From Bacillus sp. Marseille-P3661 (GTDB lineage Bacteria > Bacillota > Bacilli > Bacillales > Bacillaceae_J), in the NCBI RefSeq assembly GCF_900240995.1, contig NZ_LT965953.1, positions 331,303 to 395,302 of the forward strand: a stretch of DNA of 64,000 nt, written 5' to 3'. The notes under the pieces are model-generated. The model saw nothing but the letters and a program-made list of their open reading frames with translations, searched no databases and was not told the origin of the DNA. The position numbers and the translations under genes were made by a program. Below are positions 30,282 to 39,393 of the stretch, one piece after another; positions within the stretch are counted from its first letter, which is position 1, and each line of letters opens with the position of its first letter.

Positions 30282-30307
30282 GTGTCTTACTCCCTGAGGG
30301 CTTTTTG
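30271..30307 (+). terminator. Terminator of hom-thrCB, overlapping the thrB 3' end
   Basis: AGCCCTC (30271-30277) pairs with GAGGGCT (30296-30302), followed by TTTTT. The 5' arm lies inside the last codons of thrB. Confidence 0.85.
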
Positions 30308-30344
30308 CCTTTTTTAAGCTTAAGAATTGGCTGTGAAAACCTAT

Positions 30345-30475
30345 TGTTGATAAAACTACCATAGCGAAAGGTACGTCTCCTGCGGGATATCTGGTGGGAT
30401 ACATGAGAGTCCCCTCAAGTACGGAGCATTGAGGAAGTTCAATCGCCAGCCGCGCGAATGAAGCAAAAATCAACA
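30345..30475. repeat. Dispersed palindromic repeat of Bacillaceae type, degenerate copy
   Basis: The element is bounded by TGTTGAT (30345-30351) and ATCAACA (30469-30475). Inside are GTACGTCTCCTGCGGG and GCCGCGCGAATGAAGC, resembling the 120-140-bp intergenic repeat common in Bacillaceae with ends GTTGAT/ATCAAC and an internal CTCCTGCGGG. The arms are partly decayed. It is about 12 points richer in G+C than its surroundings by appearance and carries no gene. Confidence 0.75.
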
Positions 30476-30500
30476 GGGAACTTAAACACGGCTATAGGCT

Positions 30501-30530
30501 AAAAAAAAGCCGCAATTAATAAATTGCGAC
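30501..30530 (-). terminator. Terminator of yutI
   Basis: On the minus strand GTCGCAATT pairs with AATTGCGGC around a short loop and runs into eight T residues, 20 bases after the yutI stop. Confidence 0.88.
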
Positions 30531-30549
30531 TGACTGTTTACTCTTAAAA

Positions 30550-30786
30550 TTAAAATACTTGCTCTACTTCAACTACTCCTGGAACTTCTTCAAGTAAAGC
30601 TCGTTCGATTCCAGCTTTTAAAGTAATCGTTGAACTTGGACAGCTTCCGCAAGCACCCATTAAACGGAGCTTAACAATTCCATCCTCAACATCTACTAAT
30701 TCAACATCTCCGCCATCACGTTGTAGGAATGGACGAAGTTTATCTAATACTTCAGCAACTTGCGTAAGCATTGTATTTTCACTCAT
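30550..30786 (-). CDS. yutI: YutI, NifU C-terminal domain (Nfu-like) Fe-S carrier
   Basis: A 78-residue protein consisting only of the Nfu domain, with the cluster-binding CXXC in [15 protein letters not shown] and [15 protein letters not shown] before it. Nfu proteins receive [4Fe-4S] clusters from the Suf scaffold and deliver them to clients such as aconitase or lipoyl synthase. AAAGGAG lies 8-9 bases before the ATG. It is monocistronic with its own terminator and divergent from yuzD. Confidence 0.94.
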   Translation of the reverse strand: MSENTMLTQVAEVLDKLRPFLQRDGGDVELVDVEDGIVKLRLMGACGSCPSSTITLKAGIERALLEEVPGVVEVEQVF

Positions 30787-31055
30787 CTTATCTACTCCTT
30801 TCTTTCAATACTTATTATAATTGTAATCGGTCCAAAAATCTATTCAAACACCTCATTTCCAATATATTTTTCTAACATGGTCATAGTGTTTATATTTAGA
30901 TACTTTTTTAGTACAATAAGGTATAAATGATAGTATTACTGTTAGCTAATAAATATAGCAACACGATTCATTCCACCCTGGCAACAGCATTGCATAGTCG
31001 GTTTATGGCGTAGCTAGTAACATTAAAACTATACCGTAAATAGGGGGAATCATTG

Positions 31056-31373
31056 ATGAACAAACAGGTAACAATTGATGTGTACGGCAGTGATGTACCT
31101 TGTTCGAGTTGCTTGCATTCACCATCATCAAAAGATACATTTGAATGGATTCAAGCAGCTTTATCGAGAAAATTTCCCAATCAACCTTTTATCATCAACT
31201 ATATAGATATTGAAAAAGCTACGAGCAAGGACGATTTGATATTGAAACAAATTATCGAGGGAAAGGTTTTTTATCCTGCAGTTGTAATCAATGGTGAACT
31301 AGTAGCGGAAGGGGATCCTCGTTTAAAAACAATATATGAAGCAATGGAGAAACAAGGATATACGGCAGAATAG
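31056..31373 (+). CDS. yuzD: YuzD family thioredoxin-like protein (DUF1462)
   Basis: A 105-residue protein with the sequence [12 protein letters not shown]-like start (here [20 protein letters not shown]), a CXXC motif at about residues 17-20, and a thioredoxin-like C-terminal half ([19 protein letters not shown]). The family is predicted to be a disulfide oxidoreductase; the partner is unknown. The ATG at 31056 follows AGGGGGAA by 6 bases; the TTG one codon earlier is less well placed. yuzB follows after 17 bases. Confidence 0.9.
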   Translation: MNKQVTIDVYGSDVPCSSCLHSPSSKDTFEWIQAALSRKFPNQPFIINYIDIEKATSKDDLILKQIIEGKVFYPAVVINGELVAEGDPRLKTIYEAMEKQGYTAE

Positions 31374-31390
31374 TAGAAAGAGGTATTATT

Positions 31391-31630
31391 ATGATTAAAC
31401 CATTAGTCGAATTTTGTGTTAGCAACTTAGCAAGTGGCGCACAAAAGGCGCGAGAAAAATTAGAGAAAGATGTAAACCTTGATGTGATTGAATATGGCTG
31501 TTTGAGCTACTGTGGCAAATGTGCTAATACCTTTTTTGCATTAGTTGAGGGTGAATTTGTAGAAGGTGATACACCAGATGAGTTAGTTGAAAATATTTAT
31601 AAATTTATAGATGAAAATCCAATGTTTTAA
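31391..31630 (+). CDS. yuzB: YuzB family protein (DUF1450)
   Basis: A 79-residue protein with three or four conserved cysteines: EFCVSN near the N-terminus and [12 protein letters not shown] in the middle. DUF1450 proteins resemble small thioredoxin-fold or [2Fe-2S]-type domains, but the function is not known. AAAGAGGT lies before the ATG. It is the second gene of a yuzD-yuzB pair, close to yutI and yutM, which also act in Fe-S or thiol metabolism. Confidence 0.9.
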   Translation: MIKPLVEFCVSNLASGAQKAREKLEKDVNLDVIEYGCLSYCGKCANTFFALVEGEFVEGDTPDELVENIYKFIDENPMF

Positions 31631-31715
31631 AGGTGTTGTTATAGAGAACAACGGCATTTAATTCATCATTATAAAATCCCCATAGCATCTTTAACATTAT
31701 AAAAGCACAAAAACC

Positions 31716-31735
31716 CCAAGTGGACGTACACTTGG
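31716..31735. terminator. Hairpin between yuzB and yutM
   Basis: CCAAGTG pairs with CACTTGG around GACGTA. A run of five A precedes it, so its T-run is on the minus strand; termination of yuzB on the plus strand would be weak. Confidence 0.35.
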
Positions 31736-31886
31736 AGTTCTGTGTCTATATTAGAGAAACGGGGGATGCTATTATTATGGCCAAATTTAGGAAATTTCAT
31801 ACACTAAATATAGTAAGCAGTTTTTTTGGTTGTTGAACAACAATTTAGTATACTAATAACAACACCTACATTATGGGAGGTATAAA

Positions 31887-32243
31887 ATGAAATTAATAAT
31901 TACTGAAGCGGCTGCTTCTCAAATTAAAGACATGATGTCAGATGAAGGAAATGACGATCTATTTTTACGGGTTGGCGTTAAAGGCGGTGGCTGCAGCGGA
32001 TTATCTTATGGTATGGGATTTGAAGTAGAAAAGTCTGATAATGATATCGAATTAGAACTACATGGCTTAAAGGTAATCGTAAATAAAGAAGATACCCCAA
32101 TTCTAGAAGGTCTAACTATTGATTATAAGCAAAATATGATGGGCGGCGGCTTTACGATCGATAATCCGAATGCGATTGCGTCATGCGGCTGTGGAAGCTC
32201 ATTTAAGACGGCAACAAATGCAGGTACGCCAGAGGAATGTTAG
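31887..32243 (+). CDS. yutM: A-type Fe-S carrier (SufA/IscA/ErpA family), YutM
   Basis: A 118-residue HesB/IscA-fold protein. The three cluster-binding cysteines are in GGGCSGLSYGM and, near the C-terminus, SCGCGSSF. A-type carriers hold and transfer Fe-S clusters from SufBCD to apoproteins. The C-terminal tail after CGCGSSF is longer than in many family members and ends in an extra cysteine. GGGAGGT lies 7 bases before the ATG. It is outside the suf operon, as in B. subtilis. Confidence 0.92.
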   Translation: MKLIITEAAASQIKDMMSDEGNDDLFLRVGVKGGGCSGLSYGMGFEVEKSDNDIELELHGLKVIVNKEDTPILEGLTIDYKQNMMGGGFTIDNPNAIASCGCGSSFKTATNAGTPEEC

Positions 32244-32264
32244 AATAATTATATTAGAAACCAA

Positions 32265-32297
32265 AAAAGAGCTGACTTTGATCAGCTCTTAATTTTT
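32265..32297 (+). terminator. Terminator of yutM
   Basis: AAGAGCTGA pairs with TCAGCTCTT around CTTTGA, followed by AATTTTT. Confidence 0.85.
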
Positions 32298-32403
32298 ATC
32301 ACTTACTGGATGATTATCGAGGTGCTGATAGCTAAGTAGATATGTCATGAGGAATATTTATTAAGGTGTAGTATCAAATCATATTATTATTTAAATATAA
32401 TTT

Positions 32404-33402
32404 TTAATTGTTAAACATACTAGAGGAATGCATAGGTTGGACTTTCGCTTTAGGGTCCATAAATGATTTTGCGTTATTAACAGCAGTCGGCGCCTCACCG
32501 AATCCTGATGCTATTAGTTTTATTTTACCATCGTATGTGCAAATATCACCTGCAGCGTAAATGCCAGGTACGTTTGTTTCTTGTTTGGAGTTAACAACGA
32601 TGTTATTTTTATTAATCTCAAGTCCCCATTCTTTAATTGGACCTAAAGAAGATACAAATCCATAGTTAACAATTAAATCATCAATTTCAATTGTTTCCTG
32701 TTCACCGCTTTTAATTTTTTCAAGGACGATGGCTGTAATTTTCTCTCCATCACCGAGTAGTTTAACTGGATTATAAGGAGTTAGGATAGTTGCTTTTGAC
32801 GACATAAGTGTTTCTACACTGTGCTCATGCGCTCGGAACTTATCGCGGCGATGGGCGATTGTAACCTCAGCTGCAATTGGCTCTAACATTAAAGTCCAAT
32901 CTACTGCAGAATCGCCTCCCCCAAGCACAACAACACGTTTACCTGAAAATTTATTCATATCCTCAACAAAGTAGTGAAGGTTTTTGCCTTCATATTGTGC
33001 AGCATCGTCAAGCTCCAATCGTCTTGGTTGGAATGCACCGTTTCCGGCTGTGATAATTATAGTCCTTGAGAAGTGCATTTCTGTATCTGTTGTTAGTTTG
33101 AATGTACCATCCTGTTGTTTTTCAACTTTTTCAACAGATTGATTTAGGGCAATGGTTGGTTGGAACTTGCTCATTTGTTCCTTTAAACGATCGATTAATT
33201 CTTGGGCACGTACTTTAGGAAAGCCTGCAACGTCATATATGTACTTTTCAGGGTATAAAGCCGATAATTGACCACCTAATTGAGGTAAACTCTCGATAAT
33301 TTTAACACTTGCTTGTCGCATGCCGCCATAAAATGCTGTAAACAAACCACAAGGTCCTCCGCCAATAATGGTGATATCATACATTTGATTATCTACTTTC
33401 AC
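32404..33402 (-). CDS. yumC: Ferredoxin-NADP+ reductase, thioredoxin-reductase type
   Basis: A 332-residue flavoprotein. The FAD-binding motif is [20 protein letters not shown] at the N-terminus, the NADPH motif is [13 protein letters not shown] near 160, and the C-terminal FAD motif is [13 protein letters not shown] near 285. The CXXC of true thioredoxin reductases is absent, which defines the YumC type of ferredoxin reductase. The start is GTG with a GGGGGGAAAG site. It is divergent from yumB. Confidence 0.94.
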   Translation of the reverse strand: MKVDNQMYDITIIGGGPCGLFTAFYGGMRQASVKIIESLPQLGGQLSALYPEKYIYDVAGFPKVRAQELIDRLKEQMSKFQPTIALNQSVEKVEKQQDGTFKLTTDTEMHFSRTIIITAGNGAFQPRRLELDDAAQYEGKNLHYFVEDMNKFSGKRVVVLGGGDSAVDWTLMLEPIAAEVTIAHRRDKFRAHEHSVETLMSSKATILTPYNPVKLLGDGEKITAIVLEKIKSGEQETIEIDDLIVNYGFVSSLGPIKEWGLEINKNNIVVNSKQETNVPGIYAAGDICTYDGKIKLIASGFGEAPTAVNNAKSFMDPKAKVQPMHSSSMFNN

Positions 33403-33805
33403 GTCTTTCCCCCCAAGTTAAATGTATTAGTCAAAACCATCCTTTTCATTTTAGCATGAGTTGGTAGAAAATCCCTTTTTAATATCCTATAGAGTAATAG
33501 ATTTAATTCATCATATGATTATTTTTCTAAAATAATTAGAATATTCTATATATTTCCCTTTTTTTATTTAATGGTTGATTAAAACTTAAAAAAGGCATAT
33601 TATGATGTCTATACAATATATTTAATTTTATGTTACAAATCCATGAATATTTTGTGAAAATTTTACCATTTCCTTTTTTTATTTCATTGAATTGTTATTT
33701 TGTGATTAATTACGTGAAATAGGTAACAATAAGTTAAAAACAAATATTTTTACAAAAGCAAGTCAAATTTAATAATATTACAAAAAAAAGGTGGAAGTGA
33801 TAGGG

Positions 33806-35020
33806 TTGAAGAAGCCAGAGATATTAATACTAGGCGCAGGATATGGCGGTATGATGACTGCTGTAAATCTACAAAAAAATTTAGGGATAGATGAAGCTCA
33901 CATTACCCTAGTAAATAAACATAATTATCATTATCAGTCAACATGGTTACATGAAGGTGCAGCTGGTACACTTCATCATGACCGTATTCGAATTCCAATT
34001 ACAGATGTAATTCAGCAAAATAAAATTAACTTTATTAAAGATACGGTTGTTGAAATAAAGCCTCAAGAAAAAAGAGTTATTTTAGAGGGTAGAGAATTAA
34101 CTTATGATTACTTAGTTATTTCGCTAGGTTTTGAATCTGAAACATTTGGTATTAAAGGGTTAAAAGAACATGCATTTTCAATTAGTAGTATTAACTCTGC
34201 TCGACAAATTCGTGAACATATTGAGTATTGTTTTGCTACTTACAATAATGAACCAGAGAAACGTGATGAATTACTAACGATTGTAGTTGGTGGAGCTGGT
34301 TTCACTGGTATTGAATTCTTAGGTGAATTAGGAAATAGAATCCCAGAGCTTTGCCAAGAATTTGATATTGATCGTAGTAAGGTCCGTGTTATTTGCGTGG
34401 AGGCTGGTCCCTCAGCACTACCAGGCTTTAACCCTGCATTAGTAGAATATGCAATGGATCAGTTAGAGCGTAAAGGTGTAGAATTCAAGCTAGGTACTGC
34501 GATTAAAGAAGCTACTGAAACTGGGATCATTGTTGCAAAAGAAGATCAAGTTGAAGAAATTAAGGCTGAAACAGTAGTTTGGGCTGCGGGTGTACGTGGA
34601 AGCTCAGTTATTGATAAGTCTGGATTCGAAGCAATGCGCGGTCGTATTAAGGTAGAGCCAGATTTAAGAGCTCCTGGATACGAAGAAATTTTTGTTGTAG
34701 GAGATTGTGCATTAATTATCAATGAAGAAATTAATCGCCCATATCCACCAACAGCTCAAATAGCTATCCAACAGGCTGATGTTTGTGCTGCTAACATAAT
34801 CTCAGTTGTTAGAGGAAAAGGCGAACTACAATCATTCAAACCTGATATTAAAGGAACAGTATGTTCATTAGGCCATGATGATGCAATGGGTGTTGTAGGT
34901 AACAAAGAGCTATTTGGATCATCAGCATCATTTATGAAAAAAGTAATTGATAACCGCTATTTATTAAAGCTTGGCGGAGCAGGCATGGTTCTTAAAAAAG
35001 GTAAATTAAAAATGTTTTAA
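33806..35020 (+). CDS. yumB: Type II NADH dehydrogenase-like flavoprotein YumB
   Basis: About 404 residues. The N-terminal FAD motif is [20 protein letters not shown], the NADH motif is [20 protein letters not shown], and the second FAD site contains [12 protein letters not shown]. Family members move electrons from NADH to menaquinone at the membrane surface. B. subtilis YumB is one of several such paralogues. The TTG at 33806 gives the usual N-terminus (KKPEILILG); GTG at 33791 or 33797 is possible, since AGGTGG lies at 33789-33794. A 400-bp A/T-rich region separates it from yumC; I saw no clear Rex or Fnr site there. Confidence 0.9.
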   Translation: MKKPEILILGAGYGGMMTAVNLQKNLGIDEAHITLVNKHNYHYQSTWLHEGAAGTLHHDRIRIPITDVIQQNKINFIKDTVVEIKPQEKRVILEGRELTYDYLVISLGFESETFGIKGLKEHAFSISSINSARQIREHIEYCFATYNNEPEKRDELLTIVVGGAGFTGIEFLGELGNRIPELCQEFDIDRSKVRVICVEAGPSALPGFNPALVEYAMDQLERKGVEFKLGTAIKEATETGIIVAKEDQVEEIKAETVVWAAGVRGSSVIDKSGFEAMRGRIKVEPDLRAPGYEEIFVVGDCALIINEEINRPYPPTAQIAIQQADVCAANIISVVRGKGELQSFKPDIKGTVCSLGHDDAMGVVGNKELFGSSASFMKKVIDNRYLLKLGGAGMVLKKGKLKMF

Positions 35021-35029
35021 TATAGTTTA

Positions 35030-35077
35030 GAAAAACACGTCATTTGTCGATGAGGGCAAATGACGTGTTTTTTCTTA
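35030..35077 (+). terminator. Terminator of yumB, ACACGT type
   Basis: AAAAACACGTCATTTG pairs with CAAATGACGTGTTTTT around a 10-base loop, with a T-run. It is nearly identical to the terminator at 45575-45623. Confidence 0.93.
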
Positions 35078-35117
35078 AACCTTTACTGACGTTAATATTT
35101 CATAAGTATAAAAAGTG

Positions 35118-35147
35118 GTCTGAGAACAGTTTCTCAGACTTTTTTTG
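35118..35147 (+). terminator. Second terminator after yumB
   Basis: GTCTGAGAA pairs with TTCTCAGAC around CAGT, followed by seven T residues. Confidence 0.85.
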
Positions 35148-35291
35148 ATTGAACTTTTCTGACTTCTATATAGCAACTTAAAAGTTATTGAAATGAAAAT
35201 CGAAATGTTAAAATAAAATAGTACATGTACTTATTATCTCATATGCAGATAAGCCTAGATCTTTCAAAATCTGTTGAAAGGATGTGGTAGC

Positions 35292-35774
35292 ATGAAAAAG
35301 GAACGAGGGCAAGTGTGGTTGGCAGCAGCTGGATTAGTAGTTAAAAACAACAAATGGCTTGTAGTAAAAAAAAGGTATGGTGGTTTAAAAGGAAAATGGT
35401 CACTGCCCGCAGGTTTTGTAGATAAAAGTGAAACAGTTGACGAAGCTGCGATTAGAGAAGTTCTTGAAGAAACAGGTATTCGTTGTAGAGTAACGGGCTT
35501 ATTGGCGATGAGATCTGGTGTTATTGATGAGGAGATAAGTGATAATTTACTAATTTTTGCGATGGAACCAATTGAAGGTGAGCTAAAAGCAGAGCAAAAA
35601 GAGCTATATGAAGTAGCCTTTTTGTCACCAGAAGCACTTTTGAATGATCCTGACACATCAGTGTTACTTATATATTTAATTAAAAATGGAGCAGTACAAA
35701 AGTTAAAACAGGCATCTTCAATTAACCCGGGTGACCATTTTGGCTATACCACTTATAAGTTGTTTACTTTTTAA
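35292..35774 (+). CDS. Nudix hydrolase
   Basis: A 160-residue Nudix protein. The Nudix box is complete from GFVDKSETVDEAAIREVLEE through the following TGI (about residues 43-65), with the metal-binding glutamates of REVLEE. A C-terminal extension ends in GDHFGYTTYKLFTF. The substrate, a nucleoside diphosphate linked to another group, cannot be told. The ATG at 35292 is chosen because AAAGGATG lies 7 bases upstream. It separates yumB from yuiA and has no obvious counterpart at this site in B. subtilis. Confidence 0.88.
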   Translation: MKKERGQVWLAAAGLVVKNNKWLVVKKRYGGLKGKWSLPAGFVDKSETVDEAAIREVLEETGIRCRVTGLLAMRSGVIDEEISDNLLIFAMEPIEGELKAEQKELYEVAFLSPEALLNDPDTSVLLIYLIKNGAVQKLKQASSINPGDHFGYTTYKLFTF

Positions 35775-35911
35775 CTAAAATTTAGAATCTGTTGTTAAAA
35801 GCTATATATTATTATAACGAGCATCGGCATCTTGCTGATCACTAATAGACTTGCTAATTTTTAATAATAACTATCAGAATATTATAATATATTTTTAGGC
35901 GGAGGTGCGTG

Positions 35912-36031
35912 ATGGTGAATAATCAACAACAAGATTTTGAATGTATGTACTGTACAGGACAGGGCTATTTTCAACTATTACTAGGTGGTTCAGAAACTTG
36001 TCCGAATTGTGAAGGAACCGGAAAAGAATAA
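35912..36031 (+). CDS. yuiA: YuiA-like small zinc-ribbon protein, 39 residues
   Basis: The frame reads MVNNQQQDFECMYCTGQGYF and ends with ETCPNCEGTGKE. The two CXXCXGXG-type motifs (CMYCTGQG and CPNCEGTG) form a mini zinc ribbon like that of DnaJ. GGAGG lies 6 bases before the ATG; a GTG directly before it is an alternative. It lies upstream of yuiB and yuiC, as yuiA does in B. subtilis. The function is unknown. Confidence 0.85.
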   Translation: MVNNQQQDFECMYCTGQGYFQLLLGGSETCPNCEGTGKE

Positions 36032-36220
36032 GTAGATAGCAAATGTACTAGGTCTAGAATAATAGAGCGAGTATGTATGTAATTACTCCACTGGTAGAAT
36101 ATTAAGATTGTTCAGCACAAAGTTTAGTTAGGGCCTTGTTTAAAATAAGTAACGCGCAATTATTGACGACAACCCTCTGTTTAAGTACACTTACTATGAT
36201 GTGTAACGGAGGTGGTCGGT

Positions 36221-36538
36221 GTGGGAATTCCACAGCTGATAGTTTCAATGTTGTTATTTATTATTCTTTTTTTAGGAATAGGTTTTCTTTTAAATATGCT
36301 ACTTAGACAAACTTGGATCATGGCGATAATGTACCCGTTGGTGGTAATTTTGATTGTGGATAAAGTGCGTATTTTTGAATATTTCACAGAACCTAACAAG
36401 TCCTTTCCGTCTTTGTGGTCTAATTTAACTGCGCTAGGTGCTGCTGATATTTTTATTTTGTCAAGCGGTTTATTTGGGGCAATTCTATCTGGAATTGTTA
36501 TCAGATACTTGAGAAAAAATGGATACCAGATGTTCTAA
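36221..36538 (+). CDS. yuiB: YuiB family membrane protein
   Basis: A 105-residue protein with three hydrophobic segments: LIVSMLLFIILFLGIGFLLN, IMAIMYPLVVILIV and IFILSSGLFGAILSGIVI, separated by a soluble loop with FEYFTEPNKSFPSLW. It matches YuiB by context and size. No function is known. The start is GTG at 36221, placed 8 bases after GGAGG; an in-frame GTG at 36212 overlaps that site. A terminator follows directly. Confidence 0.82.
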   Translation: MGIPQLIVSMLLFIILFLGIGFLLNMLLRQTWIMAIMYPLVVILIVDKVRIFEYFTEPNKSFPSLWSNLTALGAADIFILSSGLFGAILSGIVIRYLRKNGYQMF

Positions 36539-36570
36539 AAAAACTTCTCCAAATGGGAGAAGTTTTTTTA
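36538..36570 (+). terminator. Terminator of yuiB
   Basis: CTTCTCC pairs with GGAGAAG around a short AAAT-type loop, flanked by A and T runs. It overlaps the yuiB stop codon. Confidence 0.88.
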
Positions 36571-36821
36571 TTCTACCCTAGCCTAAAAAAGGAGTTAACC
36601 TGTTATATGTTCCAAATTATAGTTAGTTAAAGCTTTGATAATTATGCGAAATGAGAAGCGTTTTTTTTGGATAAAAGCATTTTCTTTTATTTATTAAAAA
36701 AGCTTTTCTTTCAAGGTTTTCATGATTTACACTCGTCCTTGCAAGAAAATTTAGTACCTCTCAAGTATATTTATCTTCCTGTTTGGAAATAAATAGTCCG
36801 AGAGAGGAGCGTGTTTTAATA

Positions 36822-37523
36822 GTGGATGTTTGGAAACAAACAATTAGAAGGATTGTGATGTCGTGCTTAGTAGTTGTGGCTTTATTTACTACATTTCAAT
36901 CAATTTCAGGCGTTCAAGCAAAGGACTTTTCTATATGGTTTTTTAATCAATCTAAAGAAAATAAAAAAGCACAAGTATACGAGCACAGAAACCATTCTGA
37001 AAGACGAATATCACTAGGTGTAAAAGCACTATCGAGAGTAAAGGTTGATCAAAAAGTCATCTCGAGTGAAGCAGTGGCATTGCCAAAACGGTTAGAGGAT
37101 GCATTTGATTGGGATAAATATCCCTCGAAAAAAGTAGTTGCAACTGGTTATACCGCTGGGGTAGAATCAACAGGAAAATCAGAGGGTCATCCGGAATATG
37201 GAATTACATACTCAGGCGTTCGGGTTAAGCGCGATTTATATTCTACGGTCGCAGCAGATTTAAATGTCTTCCCAATAGGGACAATCCTGTTTATTCCCGG
37301 ATATGGTTATGGAGTCGTAGCGGATAAAGGTGGCGCCATTAAGGGCCATAAACTTGATTTATATTATGAAACAGTTGATGATGTCTACAGTAATTGGGGA
37401 AAAAAAGAAGTTGAAGTATACGTAGTTGAAAAAGGCGATGGCTCTTTAACAGAAGAAGAGCTAAAATCCTTAAATGAAGAAGAGTCAATGCAAGCGTTTA
37501 GGCGACAGCTTATCAAAAGTTAA
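36822..37523 (+). CDS. yuiC: YuiC-like exported 3D-domain protein
   Basis: A 233-residue protein with an N-terminal signal peptide ([20 protein letters not shown], then VQAKD) and a C-terminal 3D domain, recognised from the three aspartates in [23 protein letters not shown] and HKLDLYYE. Related domains are muralytic (resuscitation-factor or MltA-like) folds; YuiC of B. subtilis is a stationary-phase lytic protein. The GTG at 36822 is taken as start; GAGAGGAG lies about 14 bases upstream, rather far, so the start is uncertain. Confidence 0.85.
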   Translation: MDVWKQTIRRIVMSCLVVVALFTTFQSISGVQAKDFSIWFFNQSKENKKAQVYEHRNHSERRISLGVKALSRVKVDQKVISSEAVALPKRLEDAFDWDKYPSKKVVATGYTAGVESTGKSEGHPEYGITYSGVRVKRDLYSTVAADLNVFPIGTILFIPGYGYGVVADKGGAIKGHKLDLYYETVDDVYSNWGKKEVEVYVVEKGDGSLTEEELKSLNEEESMQAFRRQLIKS

Positions 37524-37611
37524 TTGAAAAAATATTTATAACAGTGTAAAAGCCCTATTATTTGTACTACTAAATTTTAATATAATTTTAATAAACGGTA
37601 ATTATTTATAA

Positions 37612-37653
37612 AAAAACCTACTTTCTTAAAAAGAGAGAGTAGGTTTTTTTTTT
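37612..37653. terminator. Bidirectional terminator between yuiC and the BtuF-like gene
   Basis: AAACCTACT with CT pairs with AG and AGTAGGTTT around a short loop, with A and T runs on both sides. Confidence 0.85.
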
Positions 37654-37803
37654 CGCATCACGCTAAGAAAAGATCTTCCTATCTCCTCTTGGGAACATCT
37701 GTTTTAGGAGGAGCAGGTCATCTATTGTTAAGTGTATTGTCATTTGCGGCTATAGGAAGAAAATGATGTGCTTTTCTTCATTGAAAAAAATGTTTGGCTT
37801 CCC

Positions 37804-38613
37804 CTAACCTAGTAAGGGATCTTTACCATCAAACGAGGGGAAATGTTCAGGATGTATAATTGCTGCTAGTTTTTTTAAACCAAGGAGCAATCTTGGTGAA
37901 GGTCTACAGTATAGGTATTCCTCAAGTGTATGAATTTGTTTATTTTGTACTGCTGAAATAGACATGGAGTTTTCTCTTGAAAAAATAGATTGTGGTTTCA
38001 TTTTTTCTTGTTTGACCCCAACCCATGCTAAACATATATGGTCAGGATTTCGAAATATAATATCTTCCCAATTTGTTTGTACGCTCGCAAGTTCAACATC
38101 TTTAAATATATTAACACCGCCGGCAAGATCACTTATTTCTGTTAACCAATTCAACCCACCTGGTGTAAAAATAGGCTTTGGCCACCATTCCCAGTATAGC
38201 TTAGATTTTGCTGGGAGTTGTTTTGATTTCGTTGCGTAGTCATTAATGAATTCATTATATCGACTCACGACCTTAACAGCTCTTGTCTCTGTGCCTGTAT
38301 GTTTTCCAAGTGTTAACAAATCATTTGCAATTTCATTAAGTGTGTTTGGATCAAAGATGAGATGAGGAATATTTCGTTTCTCTAGTTCCTTTATATTTTT
38401 CTCCATTCCAGGAACACTTAAGGATGCCAGTACAAGGTCTGGTTTTAAGCTTTGTACACGGTCCATATTAATTGATAAATCAGGACCTAGTTTCGGTAAA
38501 GTTCGCACGCTTTCCGGCCAATCAGAATAATCATCTACTCCAACTAGCATATGTGTCAGCCCAAGATAACCAACAAGTTCTGTATTACTTGGACAAATGG
38601 ATATCAACCGCAA
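37804..38613 (-). CDS. BtuF-like periplasmic-binding-fold protein without signal peptide (cobalamin-binding type)
   Basis: About 269 residues with the class III binding-protein fold: RLISICPSNTELVGYLG at the N-terminus, VGVDDYSDWPESV, and the C-terminal half around CLAWVGVKQEK. BtuF-type proteins bind cobalamin or iron chelates. Here no signal peptide or lipobox is present, so it is predicted to be cytoplasmic. No ABC permease or ATPase lies nearby. The TTG at 38613 gives the family-like MRLISICPSN start with GGGGG about 7 bases upstream; the ATG at 38619 abuts that site. It is inserted between yuiC and yuiD, 9-15 bases after yuiD. Confidence 0.8.
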   Translation of the reverse strand: MRLISICPSNTELVGYLGLTHMLVGVDDYSDWPESVRTLPKLGPDLSINMDRVQSLKPDLVLASLSVPGMEKNIKELEKRNIPHLIFDPNTLNEIANDLLTLGKHTGTETRAVKVVSRYNEFINDYATKSKQLPAKSKLYWEWWPKPIFTPGGLNWLTEISDLAGGVNIFKDVELASVQTNWEDIIFRNPDHICLAWVGVKQEKMKPQSIFSRENSMSISAVQNKQIHTLEEYLYCRPSPRLLLGLKKLAAIIHPEHFPSFDGKDPLLG

Positions 38614-38628
38614 TTGCATTCCCCCTAC

Positions 38629-39114
38629 TTAATAATTGGAAATGAAATAATGTAAAACTAATGTGAGTAAAATTCCTGAAAGTGCCCCGAAAAAAACTTC
38701 AATCGGTTTATGACCTAGCAATTCTTTAAGTTCTTTTCTTTTTTCGACTTCTTCCTTTTGTGGCCATGTTTTTACTTCATTAACAAGCTTTTGAAAGTCC
38801 GCTGCTAATTGATTTAATACGGTCGCTTGTTCCCCCGCATGAAATCGTATGCCTGTTGCGTCAAACATGACGATTATTCCAAAAATCGTTGCAATTGCAA
38901 ATAGAGGTGAACCTAGACCTTCTTCAAGGGCAAGTCCAGTTGCTAAAGCAGTAACAGCGCCAGAGTGTGAACTTGGCATACCGCCTGTACTAGTTAAGAG
39001 GGACCAATCCAACTTTCTGGTTGCTATATATGTTATCGGAACTTTAATAAATTGGGCAAAAAATATGGATAGTAAGGCTGCCCATAGCGGAAAATTGTGC
39101 AATAAGTCAATCAT
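38629..39114 (-). CDS. yuiD: YuiD, divergent PAP2-family membrane protein (DUF212)
   Basis: A 161-residue membrane protein with the divergent PAP2 signature TSTGGMPSSHSGAVTALAT near residue 41 and GIRFHAGEQATVLNQL near 90, with hydrophobic segments at both ends. It resembles acid phosphatases acting on lipid phosphates, but no substrate is known. AAAGGGG lies 8 bases before the ATG. In B. subtilis yuiD precedes pepA on the other strand orientation of the same block; here it is divergent from pepA. Confidence 0.88.
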   Translation of the reverse strand: MIDLLHNFPLWAALLSIFFAQFIKVPITYIATRKLDWSLLTSTGGMPSSHSGAVTALATGLALEEGLGSPLFAIATIFGIIVMFDATGIRFHAGEQATVLNQLAADFQKLVNEVKTWPQKEEVEKRKELKELLGHKPIEVFFGALSGILLTLVLHYFISNY

Positions 39115-39393
39115 AATAATGCCCCTTTCGAGTTCACTTTAAAATATTAATTTTTAGTCTGCCTTAACATTTTTTTATAGATGGATATACTAGTAAGCGA
39201 AATACAACTAGTTCCATGTTCTTAGTTTTTATGCTTTTATATGATTATAACATATGAAATTGTGTCATAGATTCATCAGGTGAAATTATTATCTGAATTT
39301 TCAAGCATAAAACGATTTAGTTGATAATCTTAGGAAAGTATTGGATATTTTAATAGTAAAGATGTGTCCCAAAAAAACTGTGGAGGTGTAATG

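Noticed and set aside
33403-33805. Rex or Fnr operator between yumC and yumB
   Set aside because: TTGTGA half sites occur at two places, but neither has a proper inverted partner.
35264-35656. 130-residue minus-strand frame opposite the Nudix gene
   Set aside because: It lies wholly antisense to a gene with a complete Nudix box and has no ribosome site.
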